Source of the DNA: an uncultured Colwellia sp.
GTDB taxonomy: Bacteria; Pseudomonadota; Gammaproteobacteria; Enterobacterales; Alteromonadaceae
DNA length: 60,626 bases
Direction: 5' to 3'
Assembly (NCBI GenBank): GCA_913058405.1
Contig: CAJXRC010000004.1
Coordinates: 1-60,626, forward strand
In this document: one piece after another, positions 19,404-29,376 of the stretch
Numbering within the stretch: position 1 is the first letter of the stretch
How the letters are laid out: each line of letters starts with the position of its first letter
Translations under genes and position numbers: made by a program
Notes under the pieces: generated by a model
What the model was told of the DNA's origin: nothing
Databases searched by the model: none
The model's input: only the letters and a program-made list of their open reading frames with translations

Positions 19404-20186
19404 CTAGTTTGGCTGGATTTGTGTGCCAACACCATGACCATCAAGTAATTGGGTGATTTGCTCTGGCGATTGCCAGCTGGCAACCGCGATACTTCGTCGT
19501 AATTGTTGTGCTGCGAGCAAGGCAGCATTTACTTTAGCTGTCATACCACCAGCAATAACACCTTGCTGAATCAGGTTTTGTGCTTGTTCGGCGTTAAGTG
19601 AAGATAAATACTCGCCATCGGCCCCTTTAACGCCATTCACATCGGTTAATAACAAGAGTTCTGCGTTGAGCAACTGACAAATAGCAACGGCGGCATCATC
19701 AGCATTAACATTAACTATATCACCATTTTCAAGCGCGCCAATGGATGAAATAATAGGTAGAAATTTGTTTTTTAATAAACAGTCTAATAATTTACTGTTA
19801 TTCGTTTGTGGTAACCCTACTTGGCCTAAATCCTGAGTAGATAGTGTGCAACTGATCATATCCCCATCATTTAACGATAAACCGACTGCTGCTAAACCCA
19901 TACTGTTAGCGGTACCGACAATTGCTTTATTGACCGTGCCAGCGAGAGCACCGCTTATTAAGCCTATTTGCTCTTTTGGTGTTACGCGTAAGCCCTGTTT
20001 TTTCTCGGTAGTAAAACCAGCTTGATACAACATTTCATCAACGACACAGCCACCGCCATGAACCAAAACCACTTGTTTATTTTCTAGTTGTGAAATTACA
20101 CTTAGTAAGGCATTAAGCGCTGATTCTTTTTCAAGAATGGCACCGCCAATTTTAATGACTAATGGCTTCAATACTGGACTATTCAT
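19404..20186 (-). CDS. argB: Acetylglutamate kinase
   Basis: Phosphorylates N-acetylglutamate. 260 residues with the kinase motifs KIGGAILEK (11-19), VLVHGGGCVVDEML and NVNADDAAVAICQLL. The short length, without an N-terminal helix, fits the arginine-insensitive enterobacterial type, so feedback would fall on the acetylglutamate synthase step. 51 bases from argF, 59 from argC. Confidence 0.96.
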   Translation of the reverse strand: MNSPVLKPLVIKIGGAILEKESALNALLSVISQLENKQVVLVHGGGCVVDEMLYQAGFTTEKKQGLRVTPKEQIGLISGALAGTVNKAIVGTANSMGLAAVGLSLNDGDMISCTLSTQDLGQVGLPQTNNSKLLDCLLKNKFLPIISSIGALENGDIVNVNADDAAVAICQLLNAELLLLTDVNGVKGADGEYLSSLNAEQAQNLIQQGVIAGGMTAKVNAALLAAQQLRRSIAVASWQSPEQITQLLDGHGVGTQIQPN

Positions 20187-20245
20187 TACTATTCCTTAAC
20201 TCGGTCGCTTCGCTAATTATCTAGGTTCTGATTAATGAGAGCTTA

Positions 20246-21301
20246 TTAACAAGCACTGATTAATGAATACTCACTGGCCAAGCCAAGTGAAATATTAAAA
20301 CATTGTACGGCTTGTGAAGCGGCACCTTTTAGTAAGTTATCAATGGCACAACTCGCCACTACAACTTGCTTTTCTGCATCAAACTGCCAGTGAACATCAG
20401 CAAATGGAGTATGAGCTACATTGCCAATCTCTGGCCAACTTGCCACTAATCTGACCAAAGGTTTATCACTATATGCCTGTTGAAAAGCCTGCTCGACTTG
20501 CGCATTAGTAACTCCTGCCTTCAGTTGCAAAGTTACCGTTGCTAAAAGCCCTCTTTTGTAAGGTGCTAAATGTGGGTTGAAAATAACATCTACCGCAGCC
20601 TCTTGTGATATTTCTGGCTGATGTCTATGTTGAAGTACATTGTATGCTTTTAAACTCACTTCATTGAAGTTAGTCGCTAACGAGGCATTTCTTCCCGCGC
20701 CACTTACTCCGCTGATACCATTAACCACAACCAATGAATTTTCTACCACTAAATTGTTACTGGTAAGCGGCTTCAAGCAAAGTAAGCTAGCCGTCGGGTA
20801 ACAACCAGGAACAGCAACTAAATTCGTACTGGCAATATCATCTTGTTGCCATTCAGCTAAACCATATTTAGCCGAAGCTAACGCATCGATATTAGCGTGC
20901 TCAAAACCATAGTATTTAGGATAATCATCTGCATCTTTTAGTCTAAAGCCACCTGAAAGATCGAATACCTTAACACCCGCTTCAACGAATGCTTGTGCCC
21001 AATCAGCGCTAAACTCATGAGGGGTAGCAAAAAACACCACATCTAAATTCGCCGCATATTCATCAAACCATGCTGCTGAAAAGGCTTCTAAAGGTAAATC
21101 ACAAACGCTTTGATATCGGCCGTGCAATTCACTAAATAGCTTACCTTCTGAACTACTATTTTCAGAAACAACCAAATGACAAATTTGTGCTTGGTTATGC
21201 TTGCTTAATAAGCCTACAAGCTCTGCTCCTGCATAACCACTCGCGCCTATAATCGCGATTTTTTGCACACTGTTATTCGAATCTAATATAGCCTTTGTCA
21301 T
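20246..21301 (-). CDS. argC: N-acetyl-gamma-glutamyl-phosphate reductase
   Basis: NADPH-dependent reduction of acetylglutamyl phosphate to the semialdehyde. 351 residues; Rossmann motif IIGASGYAGAELVGLL near the N-terminus and active-site cysteine in VAVPGCYPTAS. First gene of argCBFGH(A), divergent from argE; AAGG precedes its ATG. Confidence 0.96.
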   Translation of the reverse strand: MTKAILDSNNSVQKIAIIGASGYAGAELVGLLSKHNQAQICHLVVSENSSSEGKLFSELHGRYQSVCDLPLEAFSAAWFDEYAANLDVVFFATPHEFSADWAQAFVEAGVKVFDLSGGFRLKDADDYPKYYGFEHANIDALASAKYGLAEWQQDDIASTNLVAVPGCYPTASLLCLKPLTSNNLVVENSLVVVNGISGVSGAGRNASLATNFNEVSLKAYNVLQHRHQPEISQEAAVDVIFNPHLAPYKRGLLATVTLQLKAGVTNAQVEQAFQQAYSDKPLVRLVASWPEIGNVAHTPFADVHWQFDAEKQVVVASCAIDNLLKGAASQAVQCFNISLGLASEYSLISAC

Positions 21302-21391
21302 TTTTGAAGTAGCCTTATGAAAGCATGTTATTTACACTAGTAATATAAAGTAACACTACATGGGTAGTTATGCAACTAAACAGCATAACTA

Positions 21392-21409
21392 TTTAAGTAA
21401 ATATTCAAT
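21392..21409. promoter_or_regulatory. Candidate ArgR box in the argC-argE divergent region
   Basis: TTTAAGTAAATATTCAAT fits the ARG box form TGAAT-WWWW-ATTCA with an exact right half, all-A/T centre and three of five matches in the left half. It sits between the divergent arg genes. It also lies inside the upstream extension of the argE frame, supporting the downstream argE start at 21423. Confidence 0.4.
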
Positions 21410-21422
21410 TAATAGGTTCTAT

Positions 21423-22571
21423 ATGACACAACTGCCTAATTTTAGTCAAAGTTTAAGCCAGTTAATCGCCTGCCCTTCGATCAGCTCCACTCAACCTAGC
21501 TGGGATCAAGGTAATAAAGAGGTGATCCAACTCTTGGCAACATGGTTTGAACAACTCGGTTTTAGCATTGAAATTCAAGCCGTACCCGAGACCAGTAATA
21601 AATTTAATTTACTTGCTAAATTAGGAAGTGGTGAAGGTGGTTTATTACTAGCAGGCCACAGTGACACAGTTCCCTTTGATGAAAACCGCTGGCAATCGAA
21701 TCCTCATACAGTCTTAAACCAGGACGATAAATTTTTTGGTTTAGGTACCTGTGATATGAAAGGTTTTTTCGCTTTTATTTTGCAAGTTTGTAAAAATTTA
21801 TCTGCCGATCAACTTAAAAAACCTTTATACATTCTTGCTACTGCAGATGAAGAAACAACCATGGCAGGAGCACGATTTTTTGCTAAAAGTCAGGCAATAA
21901 AACCAGATGTAGCCATTATTGGTGAGCCAACCAATTTAGTACCTGTGGTTATGCATAAAGGTCATATGTCACATCGCATTAGTGTTGAAGGTAAATCTGG
22001 CCATTCAAGCAAACCAAACCTAGGTATTAATGCCATAGAGATAATGTATAAGGTCATTGGTCAGTTAATAGAACTAAAAGAAAAATTTCAGCTCAATTAT
22101 GAAAACCAAGCATTTGATGTTCCAGCACCAACGTTGAACTTAGGTGCTATTTCTGGTGGAGATAATGCCAACAGAATTTGCGGACATTGTCATTTAGATA
22201 TCGATTTACGATCACTGCCAGGCATGAGTGATGATGAATTGATTAACTGGCTGAGCGAGGTACTTAAACCACTGGCAGAACTTTACCCAGGTAGAATTAG
22301 TTTTGAAGAAATGCATCCAAGTTCACCAAGCTTTGAGCAAAAGAAACCCAGTACATTGATTGATATTGCACAAGAGATTAGTGGCCATAGTTGTTGTGCT
22401 GTTAATTACGCCACAGAAGCCCCCTACATTCAGCAACTTGGCTGTCAAACCATAGTGCTAGGCCCTGGCTCAATCGATCAAGCCCACCAACCTAATGAAT
22501 TTTTAGCGCATAGTGAAATTGATAAAACTGAGCGACTACTAACAAAAATGATCCAACATTACTGTTTGTAG
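21423..22571 (+). CDS. argE: Acetylornithine deacetylase
   Basis: Zinc hydrolase releasing ornithine from N-acetylornithine, the linear-pathway enzyme. Metal-ligand motifs AGHSDTVPFD, GTCDMKGFFAF, ADEETTMAGARFF and IIGEPTNL are present. An upstream in-frame ATG at 21360 would add 21 residues with no counterpart in the family; the ATG at 21423 (MTQLPNFSQSL) gives 382 residues, the usual length. Presence of argE, together with argA, shows acetyl recycling is not the only route in this organism. Confidence 0.95.
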   Translation: MTQLPNFSQSLSQLIACPSISSTQPSWDQGNKEVIQLLATWFEQLGFSIEIQAVPETSNKFNLLAKLGSGEGGLLLAGHSDTVPFDENRWQSNPHTVLNQDDKFFGLGTCDMKGFFAFILQVCKNLSADQLKKPLYILATADEETTMAGARFFAKSQAIKPDVAIIGEPTNLVPVVMHKGHMSHRISVEGKSGHSSKPNLGINAIEIMYKVIGQLIELKEKFQLNYENQAFDVPAPTLNLGAISGGDNANRICGHCHLDIDLRSLPGMSDDELINWLSEVLKPLAELYPGRISFEEMHPSSPSFEQKKPSTLIDIAQEISGHSCCAVNYATEAPYIQQLGCQTIVLGPGSIDQAHQPNEFLAHSEIDKTERLLTKMIQHYCL

Positions 22572-22600
22572 TCATATTGGTGAAGTGCATTTAAATCAAG

Positions 22601-22631
22601 CGCAGTTATTAAAGTTATATAACTGCGTTTT
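22601..22631 (+). terminator. Terminator after argE
   Basis: CGCAGTTAT (22601-22609) pairs with ATAACTGCG (22619-22627), nine-base loop, followed by TTTTAGTTTT. It sits between two convergent genes. Confidence 0.7.
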
Positions 22632-22637
22632 AGTTTT

Positions 22638-23765
22638 CTATAAATATTTTAACCAAATAGAGTCTGGGTGTTTCCCTTTGAAGCTTCGATACCATATACA
22701 GAATGGGTAGAGAATCAGCAGTAGTACACCCGTAATAATGTAGGTATTTGTTAGGTTAGTAAAATCACTTAATCCTCCATAGGTCGCGGTTCCTGTTAAG
22801 AAAATTCGATGTACTAAGTAAAACATCATTGAGGTTTGCCCAAAAACAAGTAAAACGCCATTAGAGCGTACACCTATTTTCTGCTCGACTTTAATCATTA
22901 ACGCTAGAATTACCGCCATAAGTCCTAACTCAAGCATGATAAAGCTCGCCGATGGTGGGTACTTGCTGACATGCAACCACTGCTGCCAGCTATTATCTTC
23001 TCTTAGTAAAAACATATTACCGTAATCATTAAAGTACCGGATAGCAACGAAAGCAACTAAGGCGGTAACACCTAAACGGAACAGTAAATTGGCTGGGCTA
23101 ATACTAACTTTCCCATCACCATAATCTAGAATATACCGACCAAAAACCCAACCTAATATCATCACGGATAACCAAGGTACTAGTGCGTAAGAAATACTCA
23201 AATCTGACGAAGAATATTTACCAATTAACAAAGCAACAATGATTGATTGTTCCTGCCCACCTGCAAACCAAAATTGAGCTGTGACTAATTCACCACCTAA
23301 AATCCAAGCCAGGGCAATAATCAGTAGTTGGGGACTCGATAAACGTCGAAAGAAAGCCATACACATCATGGCAACCCCAATAGCATAAAGCACTTGGAAA
23401 ATAAGCTTACCAGAAAAGAAAGAGGTGATAGTTGGATCGAGTAACGCAATAAAAGCCCCTCGAAGCAAAATATCTTTATCAATAGCTTTGCTATCAAAAC
23501 CTCGAGATAACTTTCGTTCGACACTGATAGCTAAAGCAGTACCAGCAAGAAAGACAAATACTGGTGCGCAGATATGGCTGATCCAGCGGGTAAAAAATTC
23601 GAATGCTGGCAGCGGTGATCCTATGATATAACTGGCTGCAGAGTCAGTCGATAGATGTTCATTGTTATAAGCCATTGACACATGATCAAGCACCATGATT
23701 ATCATGACAAAGCCGCGCATCCAATCGATTGCCGCAATACGCTTACTTTTTACTTTATTTGTCAT
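22638..23765 (-). CDS. DUF1624 / heparan-alpha-glucosaminide N-acetyltransferase-like membrane protein
   Basis: Polytopic inner-membrane protein, 375 residues with about ten hydrophobic segments. The N-terminal IAAIDWMRGFVMIIMVLDHVSMAYN carries the R-G-(x)n-D-H signature of the DUF1624/YeiB acyltransferase group, related to proteins that move acetyl groups across membranes onto sugars. The acceptor is unknown. No biosynthetic cluster surrounds it; it is convergent with argE and 39 bases from the gene upstream. Confidence 0.8.
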   Translation of the reverse strand: MTNKVKSKRIAAIDWMRGFVMIIMVLDHVSMAYNNEHLSTDSAASYIIGSPLPAFEFFTRWISHICAPVFVFLAGTALAISVERKLSRGFDSKAIDKDILLRGAFIALLDPTITSFFSGKLIFQVLYAIGVAMMCMAFFRRLSSPQLLIIALAWILGGELVTAQFWFAGGQEQSIIVALLIGKYSSSDLSISYALVPWLSVMILGWVFGRYILDYGDGKVSISPANLLFRLGVTALVAFVAIRYFNDYGNMFLLREDNSWQQWLHVSKYPPSASFIMLELGLMAVILALMIKVEQKIGVRSNGVLLVFGQTSMMFYLVHRIFLTGTATYGGLSDFTNLTNTYIITGVLLLILYPFCIWYRSFKGKHPDSIWLKYL

Positions 23766-23804
23766 TTTTTCATATCCTTATGTAAATCACATTATATAAA
23801 GGAG

Positions 23805-25184
23805 CTAAGACTCAATGTTATTCCAAAGGTTTTGATTAACCTTTATTGAGAAGTATTCATTAGCATGCCAACAGCGAGGTAATAAGTCTAACTGTTGCCT
23901 CTCTTGGGAGTTTGAACTGAGTAATTCTAATATTTCATTCAAGCGTTCTTTACTCAAAGTTGCCAGTTTCTTCGCCGTTTGAGTAAAATATAAATTACTC
24001 GAATTTTTCACTACGCAATTTTGACCATAGCCAATAAAGGTTAATTGTCGAGTCGTCATTCGACAATTAGGCTGCTCTGGGTTCTTCGGATAAAGTCTAT
24101 TTACAATGGCATATTCATAACAGTCTCCCTGTCCCCATAGCTCCCCTAACGGCATATAAACAATACCAAAGCCTTGTGGAAACATACCGGTGATTTTATA
24201 TAGAGCATCTACAACACTTTGTGCACAAGCGCCAATTTCAGCATTTTTATTTAAAACCTGAAAGACTTTCGGTAATAATTTGTAGTTATAACTTGCTTTG
24301 GTGGATAAAATTATTGAGGTATAAATTTGAGGTACTTTGAGGATATTACCAATAGTATTTTTCGGATTAACACTACTTTTCAATAATTGTTTAATAAAAG
24401 CTAGTTTGTCTTTTTCATCGAGGAAAAATTGTTCTCGCTCTGCCTTAGTATTGCCAACAAAAGTTGGAATACCAATACCTTCAGTTAAGTATTTAATCGT
24501 TTCACGGTAATTAATCTGCAGCAGCTCTTTTCTCTGCTTAATTTCTAAAGTACGAAAAGGGTCTAGCTCCCCTTCATCACCGAATAATATAGTTTGCGCT
24601 TTTGGGTGGTAGTTACCAATATCTTGTAATAATGCCGCCATAACCAATGGCACTTTGACCTGAGCAACGAAACGTTGATATTTATCAGCATCATGTTTAG
24701 CAAAATTTATAAATTGTTCGGCTGAGATATCGGTTAAAAATTTATTGATGTAAGGTTCTCGCATTTGACCATCAATAATTAAACCGTCGAGCAAACGTAA
24801 GCATAATAACGCTTTATAAATGGATTTACTCTGCTCATTACTTTTAGCAACACGCTTACCTTCGGTTGGGCTTAATAACTGAATAGTGCCAAGAAATTGC
24901 GCTGATTTACGATTGTTTTCTGTAAAACTATCTCCTTCAGCAAGTTCAATAATGGTTAATGAAATAGCCAGTAAACCCGCATGACGCTCGGTACGCTCCA
25001 TTACCTTCAGATGAGACTCTTCCGAAGATGTTTTTTCTTCTGAAGGGGTAAATTCTTCTTGTTCAAAATATCCAATGGCACGATCTAATAAAGAGTCTTT
25101 AACCGCACTTCGTCCGTAAACTTGGGCTAACAAATGATGAATTTGTCTTGTGTAATGTGTTTGATGGGGGGTATCTTTAGCCAT
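23805..25184 (-). CDS. Conserved-looking protein of unknown function (possible degenerate HD domain)
   Basis: I do not recognise this 459-residue soluble protein. It has no signal peptide or membrane span. A helical region about 170-240 contains LVMAALLQDIGNYHPKA, which resembles the H-D-x-G-x-x-H core of HD hydrolases but with Gln in place of the expected His. The C-terminal part has FPQGFGIVYMPLGELWGQGDCYEYAIVNRLYP and NCRMTTRQLTFIGYGQNCVV, the latter perhaps a small beta domain. A link to HD-type signalling is only a guess. It sits alone between the DUF1624 gene and metL and starts with a normal ATG. Confidence 0.6.
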   Translation of the reverse strand: MAKDTPHQTHYTRQIHHLLAQVYGRSAVKDSLLDRAIGYFEQEEFTPSEEKTSSEESHLKVMERTERHAGLLAISLTIIELAEGDSFTENNRKSAQFLGTIQLLSPTEGKRVAKSNEQSKSIYKALLCLRLLDGLIIDGQMREPYINKFLTDISAEQFINFAKHDADKYQRFVAQVKVPLVMAALLQDIGNYHPKAQTILFGDEGELDPFRTLEIKQRKELLQINYRETIKYLTEGIGIPTFVGNTKAEREQFFLDEKDKLAFIKQLLKSSVNPKNTIGNILKVPQIYTSIILSTKASYNYKLLPKVFQVLNKNAEIGACAQSVVDALYKITGMFPQGFGIVYMPLGELWGQGDCYEYAIVNRLYPKNPEQPNCRMTTRQLTFIGYGQNCVVKNSSNLYFTQTAKKLATLSKERLNEILELLSSNSQERQQLDLLPRCWHANEYFSIKVNQNLWNNIES

Positions 25185-25388
25185 TGCACCGCTAGAGTGG
25201 AGAAAATAATATCTATCATGCTAGGAATTATTACTAAAAGCAATAGTTAGAGAGGTGACTATCATCTTGATTCACAATGATTTGATTAACATTATGAATC
25301 AAGATAATAATGGTTTACTTTTAAGCATAAACACCTGATGAATAACATAAAAAACAGATTAATTAAGCTATATTGTTATTTGCAGTGG

Positions 25389-27935
25389 CTAATTTATGCC
25401 CTTTATTTTGACTTGGCTTTGCTTGTGAGCAAGTTGCTGACATATCTTAACGAGATCCGAGTGTAAACCGCCAGCCGTTACATCACGTCCAGCCCCTGGG
25501 CCACGAATAATCAATGGGTTATCTTGATACCAATGACTGTTGATTTGAAAAATATTGTCGCAAGGGGTTAGGTTGGCAAAAGCATCGTTTTTCGGCAATA
25601 CTTCTAAACTTACTTTTGCACTAATGCCCGTTTTTTGACTGTGCTGAAAACGAGCTACATAACGAATGCACGCATCCTTATCGTTCGCATCAGATAACGC
25701 AGTAGCAAAATACTCATCGAGTTCATTAGCTCTGGCTAAGAAGTCGTTAGTTGATAATGCTTGTAATGCTTCTGGCACTAAGTTTTGACAGTCAATATCT
25801 TCTAATGCTAATTCAAAGCCCGCTTTACGCGCTAGAATAAGCAATTTACGTTGTACGTCTCTACCTGATAAATCTTCCCTAGGATCAGGCTCTGTAATGC
25901 CTTGAGCCAAAGCACTTAATAACAGTTCTGAAAACTTTGAGCTGCCATCATAGGTTTCAAATAACCAAGACAAGGTACCTGAAAATATTCCTGATAACTC
26001 GCTGATGCTATCGCCACTTTGACGTAAATCATCAATCGCATAATTTATAGGCAAGCCGGCACCTACCGTAGTATTACCTAACCATAAACTGTTATTACTA
26101 TCCGCAGTATTGACTAAATTATTATAATGAGCAGTACTACTTGAAGCAGCCCATTTATTCGCACCAATCACGTGGACACCTAAAGAGAAAATCTGTTCAT
26201 ACAATAAACTAAAATCTTCACTAGGCGTGATATCTACCACAATTAGTTCATCGTACGGATTTTGGGTCAACCAAGATATAAGCTGTTCATTATCATAGCT
26301 TTGAGCTTCTTGGACGAACAATGAAGTGGCTTGGTTTACATCAATACCATCGTTGTTAATTAATGCTTTTTTTGATGAAAGTAAACCAACTAAATGTAAG
26401 TTCTCTAACGCGTATACTTTATTAAGCTGCGCAGGTAATAATTCTAAAAAACGTTCGCCAATATTGCCCATCCCCGCAACGACTAAGCCGATATGTCGGG
26501 CGTCTTTAGTCATCTCATGGTGAACCGTGTTTAATAGTTCAATTGAACAAGGATCAGGTAAAATAGCGATCACACTATGATTATTATCACTACCGACTAA
26601 GTTTAGCGGTTTAGCGGCTTTTAATGAACGTTTAAAGCGGGCTCTTATGTCCCCGCGCTCAGCCACGCGATGGCCAACAGTTGCAATAATGGCAACCGGT
26701 TTAAAACTAATTTCAACATCATGACTCGCCAACCAATCACTTAACGCTTTTTGTTGTCCTTGAGTGATAACCATAAAGCCCTTTTGGTCATCTATACAGA
26801 TAGGGGAAAATTCAGCTTTCGCTCTAGTTGCCGCTTCGCCAATAAAGCTTACCGACTGCGCTAGTAATAAATCATTAAGGTAGGTTACTGATAACTCTTG
26901 CTTAGCGATTTGACCAAACTTACCAATTTCGGTGCCAATGACCTGTGCATCAAAACTACTCGCAACATGTAAATGGGTATGATGTTCACTTAAAGGGTTG
27001 ATCAAGGGCAGCAAAGTTTTCGCATGCAGAACAGGGTTGCCTAAACGGCCTAATTCTTTTGCCACACCATTAGGTAAACGATGTAATTTTCTAGCACTCG
27101 GCACAACCCGAGGGTCGGCACTGTAAATACCATCAACATCCGTCCATAAAGTAACATTACCCGCCGCAACTAAAGACGCGATAATAGTCGCAGAATAATC
27201 ACTGCCGTTACGTCCTAATGTACAGCTTTTACCACGAGCATCTTTACTAATATAACCCGTAATAACGGCTAATTTTCCAAATTGACGTCTTTCTCTTAAT
27301 TGCACAGCGCTTAGCGCTGTATCAACTACGCAACTTTGCTCATTATCAATAACAAGAAAATCACGAGAATCAATACTATTACTTGGGCAAACTTGCTCAT
27401 TAAGTAATGCTGACAGCAATCTTGCTGACCACACCTCACCTAAAGCTAAAATATCATTATGATGTTGAACAATATCAGCAGATAACCAAGTCGTTAATTG
27501 CATAATGTCTTTCTTCAACCTAAGCAATAATTGCTTGGTATTATTAGCATTTAATAATTCAGTAATCAGGTTCGCTTGCTCTTGCGCTAGCTCATTTATA
27601 GCTTGTGTTAATTCATCACTTGTTTGTACAGTTTGCTCGGCGATGGTCTCTTCGACTAAAGAATAAAGAGCAAACAAATGGTCTGTTGTTTTACCATTAG
27701 CTGAAACCACAACAATATCATTTAGCTGACAGTTTTCACGGATAATTTCAAGGGCACGTTTAATGCATTTGGGTGTCGCTAATGAACTACCACCAAATTT
27801 ATGCACTTGAATAGCATGTTTAGCCAACTTATTTTCCGCTGTTACTTCAGCTACAAAGTCATGATCTACAATCTCATTACTAGAGACTGCTTTATTTTCA
27901 TTGACCTTATTTGAAATAGTACTCTTTTGTTTCAT
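25389..27935 (-). CDS. metL: Bifunctional aspartokinase II / homoserine dehydrogenase II
   Basis: Catalyses the first and third steps from aspartate to homoserine. 848 residues: aspartokinase (about 40-330; VHKFGGSSLATPKCI, LGRNGSDYSATIIASLV, WTDVDGIYSADPRVVP), a central ACT-containing linker (about 340-490), and homoserine dehydrogenase (about 490-848; VVAGMGNIGERFLELL, VIGANKWAA, GTLSWLFETYDGS). I call metL rather than thrA because it lies 26 bases behind metB and next to metJ. The N-terminus is about 30 residues longer than usual and polar. Confidence 0.93.
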   Translation of the reverse strand: MKQKSTISNKVNENKAVSSNEIVDHDFVAEVTAENKLAKHAIQVHKFGGSSLATPKCIKRALEIIRENCQLNDIVVVSANGKTTDHLFALYSLVEETIAEQTVQTSDELTQAINELAQEQANLITELLNANNTKQLLLRLKKDIMQLTTWLSADIVQHHNDILALGEVWSARLLSALLNEQVCPSNSIDSRDFLVIDNEQSCVVDTALSAVQLRERRQFGKLAVITGYISKDARGKSCTLGRNGSDYSATIIASLVAAGNVTLWTDVDGIYSADPRVVPSARKLHRLPNGVAKELGRLGNPVLHAKTLLPLINPLSEHHTHLHVASSFDAQVIGTEIGKFGQIAKQELSVTYLNDLLLAQSVSFIGEAATRAKAEFSPICIDDQKGFMVITQGQQKALSDWLASHDVEISFKPVAIIATVGHRVAERGDIRARFKRSLKAAKPLNLVGSDNNHSVIAILPDPCSIELLNTVHHEMTKDARHIGLVVAGMGNIGERFLELLPAQLNKVYALENLHLVGLLSSKKALINNDGIDVNQATSLFVQEAQSYDNEQLISWLTQNPYDELIVVDITPSEDFSLLYEQIFSLGVHVIGANKWAASSSTAHYNNLVNTADSNNSLWLGNTTVGAGLPINYAIDDLRQSGDSISELSGIFSGTLSWLFETYDGSSKFSELLLSALAQGITEPDPREDLSGRDVQRKLLILARKAGFELALEDIDCQNLVPEALQALSTNDFLARANELDEYFATALSDANDKDACIRYVARFQHSQKTGISAKVSLEVLPKNDAFANLTPCDNIFQINSHWYQDNPLIIRGPGAGRDVTAGGLHSDLVKICQQLAHKQSQVKIKGIN

Positions 27936-27961
27936 TTCTTTGCCTGCTAATTACTATATTA

Positions 27962-29128
27962 TTACAGTTGGCTCTGCGTTAAACCATGGGCTAAATCAGC
28001 TAATATGTCGTCGATATCTTCAATACCGACTGAAATACGTATTAAGGATTGAGTGATCCCCGCTTCAAGCTGATCTGGAATTGTCATACCTGCATGTGTC
28101 ATGGTTGATGGGTGGCTAATAAGACTCTCTACGCCACCTAAAGATTGTGCCAAGGTAAACAACTCAAGGTTGTCAAATAATTTCTCAACCGCTTCAACAT
28201 CACCTTTAATTTCAAAACTTAACATAGCACCGTAGCCATATTGTTGTTTCTTGGCAATGTGATGACCTGTGTGCTCAGGAAAACCAGGGAAATAGACGAC
28301 ATTAATGGCATCGTGATTTTTTAGAAATTCAGCAACTTGCACTGCATTTTCTTGATGCTGCTTCATTCTTACTGGTAACGTTTTTAAACCACGTAACGCT
28401 AAGAAACTATCAAAGGCACTTCCAGTAATACCAATACAATTGGCCCACCACGCTAATTGTTCACCTAACTCTTCAGTTTTAGCAACAACAACACCACCGA
28501 CAACATCACTATGACCATTAATATATTTAGTCGTTGAGTGAAAAACGATGTCTGCACCTAAGGTTAATGGTTGTTGTAATGCTGGCGATAAGAACGTGTT
28601 ATCTACTGCGACTAACGCACCCACTGCGTGACACGCTTTTGTCACCTCTTCAATATCAACCAAACGTAATAGAGGATTACTTGGACTTTCAAGTAATACT
28701 AATTTTGGCTTCTGTGCTAACGCATTATTTAGCGCTTGTTGATCATTTTGATCCACAACAATAAGCTTGAATTGGCCACGTTTAGCCAAATGGGTAAATA
28801 ATCTAAAACTACCGCCATAACAGTCATGTGGAATAACAACGGTGTCTTGGGTAGATAATAACTGACAGATTAAGTGTACTGCTGCCATGCCAGTACTGGT
28901 AACAATACCAACGCTACCTTGCTCTAACTCTGCAATCGCGCCAGCAAAAGTTGCTCGTGTTGGATTACCCGTACGAGAATAATCAAATTGGCGTTTGTTA
29001 TTAAAGCCTTTTAATGAATAGGTACTGGATAAGTAAATAGGAGCAACCACAGCGCCGTGCTGCTGGTCGGTATTAATACCGGCTCTTACTGCCGAAGTGG
29101 TAATATTACCTTTTTTAGTAATCGACAT
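27962..29128 (-). CDS. metB: Cystathionine gamma-synthase
   Basis: PLP enzyme joining acylated homoserine to cysteine, giving cystathionine. 388 residues; PLP lysine in HSTTKYINGHSDVVGG, and the TGMAAVHLICQLL and ESPSNPLLRLVDI blocks. First gene of metB-metL and divergent from metJ across tandem MetJ boxes, the standard gammaproteobacterial arrangement. Cystathionine lyase and O-acetylhomoserine enzymes share the fold; context decides. Confidence 0.94.
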   Translation of the reverse strand: MSITKKGNITTSAVRAGINTDQQHGAVVAPIYLSSTYSLKGFNNKRQFDYSRTGNPTRATFAGAIAELEQGSVGIVTSTGMAAVHLICQLLSTQDTVVIPHDCYGGSFRLFTHLAKRGQFKLIVVDQNDQQALNNALAQKPKLVLLESPSNPLLRLVDIEEVTKACHAVGALVAVDNTFLSPALQQPLTLGADIVFHSTTKYINGHSDVVGGVVVAKTEELGEQLAWWANCIGITGSAFDSFLALRGLKTLPVRMKQHQENAVQVAEFLKNHDAINVVYFPGFPEHTGHHIAKKQQYGYGAMLSFEIKGDVEAVEKLFDNLELFTLAQSLGGVESLISHPSTMTHAGMTIPDQLEAGITQSLIRISVGIEDIDDILADLAHGLTQSQL

Positions 29129-29225
29129 TTAGTTCTCTCCATTAGTTATGCTAGGTACTGATACGCAGTGTTTAATTCGCATGTTTTATCAGTTATAGCG
29201 CCGATATATAGCAACATCAGCGTTT

Positions 29226-29249
29226 AGATGTTTGGACGTCTATAACTCT
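29226..29249. promoter_or_regulatory. Tandem MetJ boxes (array 1)
   Basis: Three adjacent 8-mers, AGATGTTT, GGACGTCT and ATAACTCT, match the met box AGACGTCT at 6, 7 and 5 of 8 positions. The array is about 100 bases upstream of the metB start, where MetJ would repress metB-metL. Confidence 0.75.
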
Positions 29250-29281
29250 AAACACTTTCATTAATAGGGTCAAGTAATTTT

Positions 29282-29305
29282 AGACTTCTAAACTTCTACT
29301 TGACT
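29282..29305. promoter_or_regulatory. Tandem MetJ boxes (array 2)
   Basis: AGACTTCT, AAACTTCT and ACTTGACT match the met box at 7, 6 and 4 of 8 positions. The array is about 70 bases upstream of the metJ start and is the likely autoregulatory operator. Confidence 0.7.
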
Positions 29306-29376
29306 GGTTTTTTCCAACAGGTAAAATCTATACTATTACATTTTAGAATACGTTATAACAAGATAGAGGAATATCG

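Noticed and set aside
21360-21422. Upstream ATG extension of argE
   Set aside because: It adds 21 residues unlike any ArgE and would cover the candidate ArgR box; the ATG at 21423 gives the normal length.
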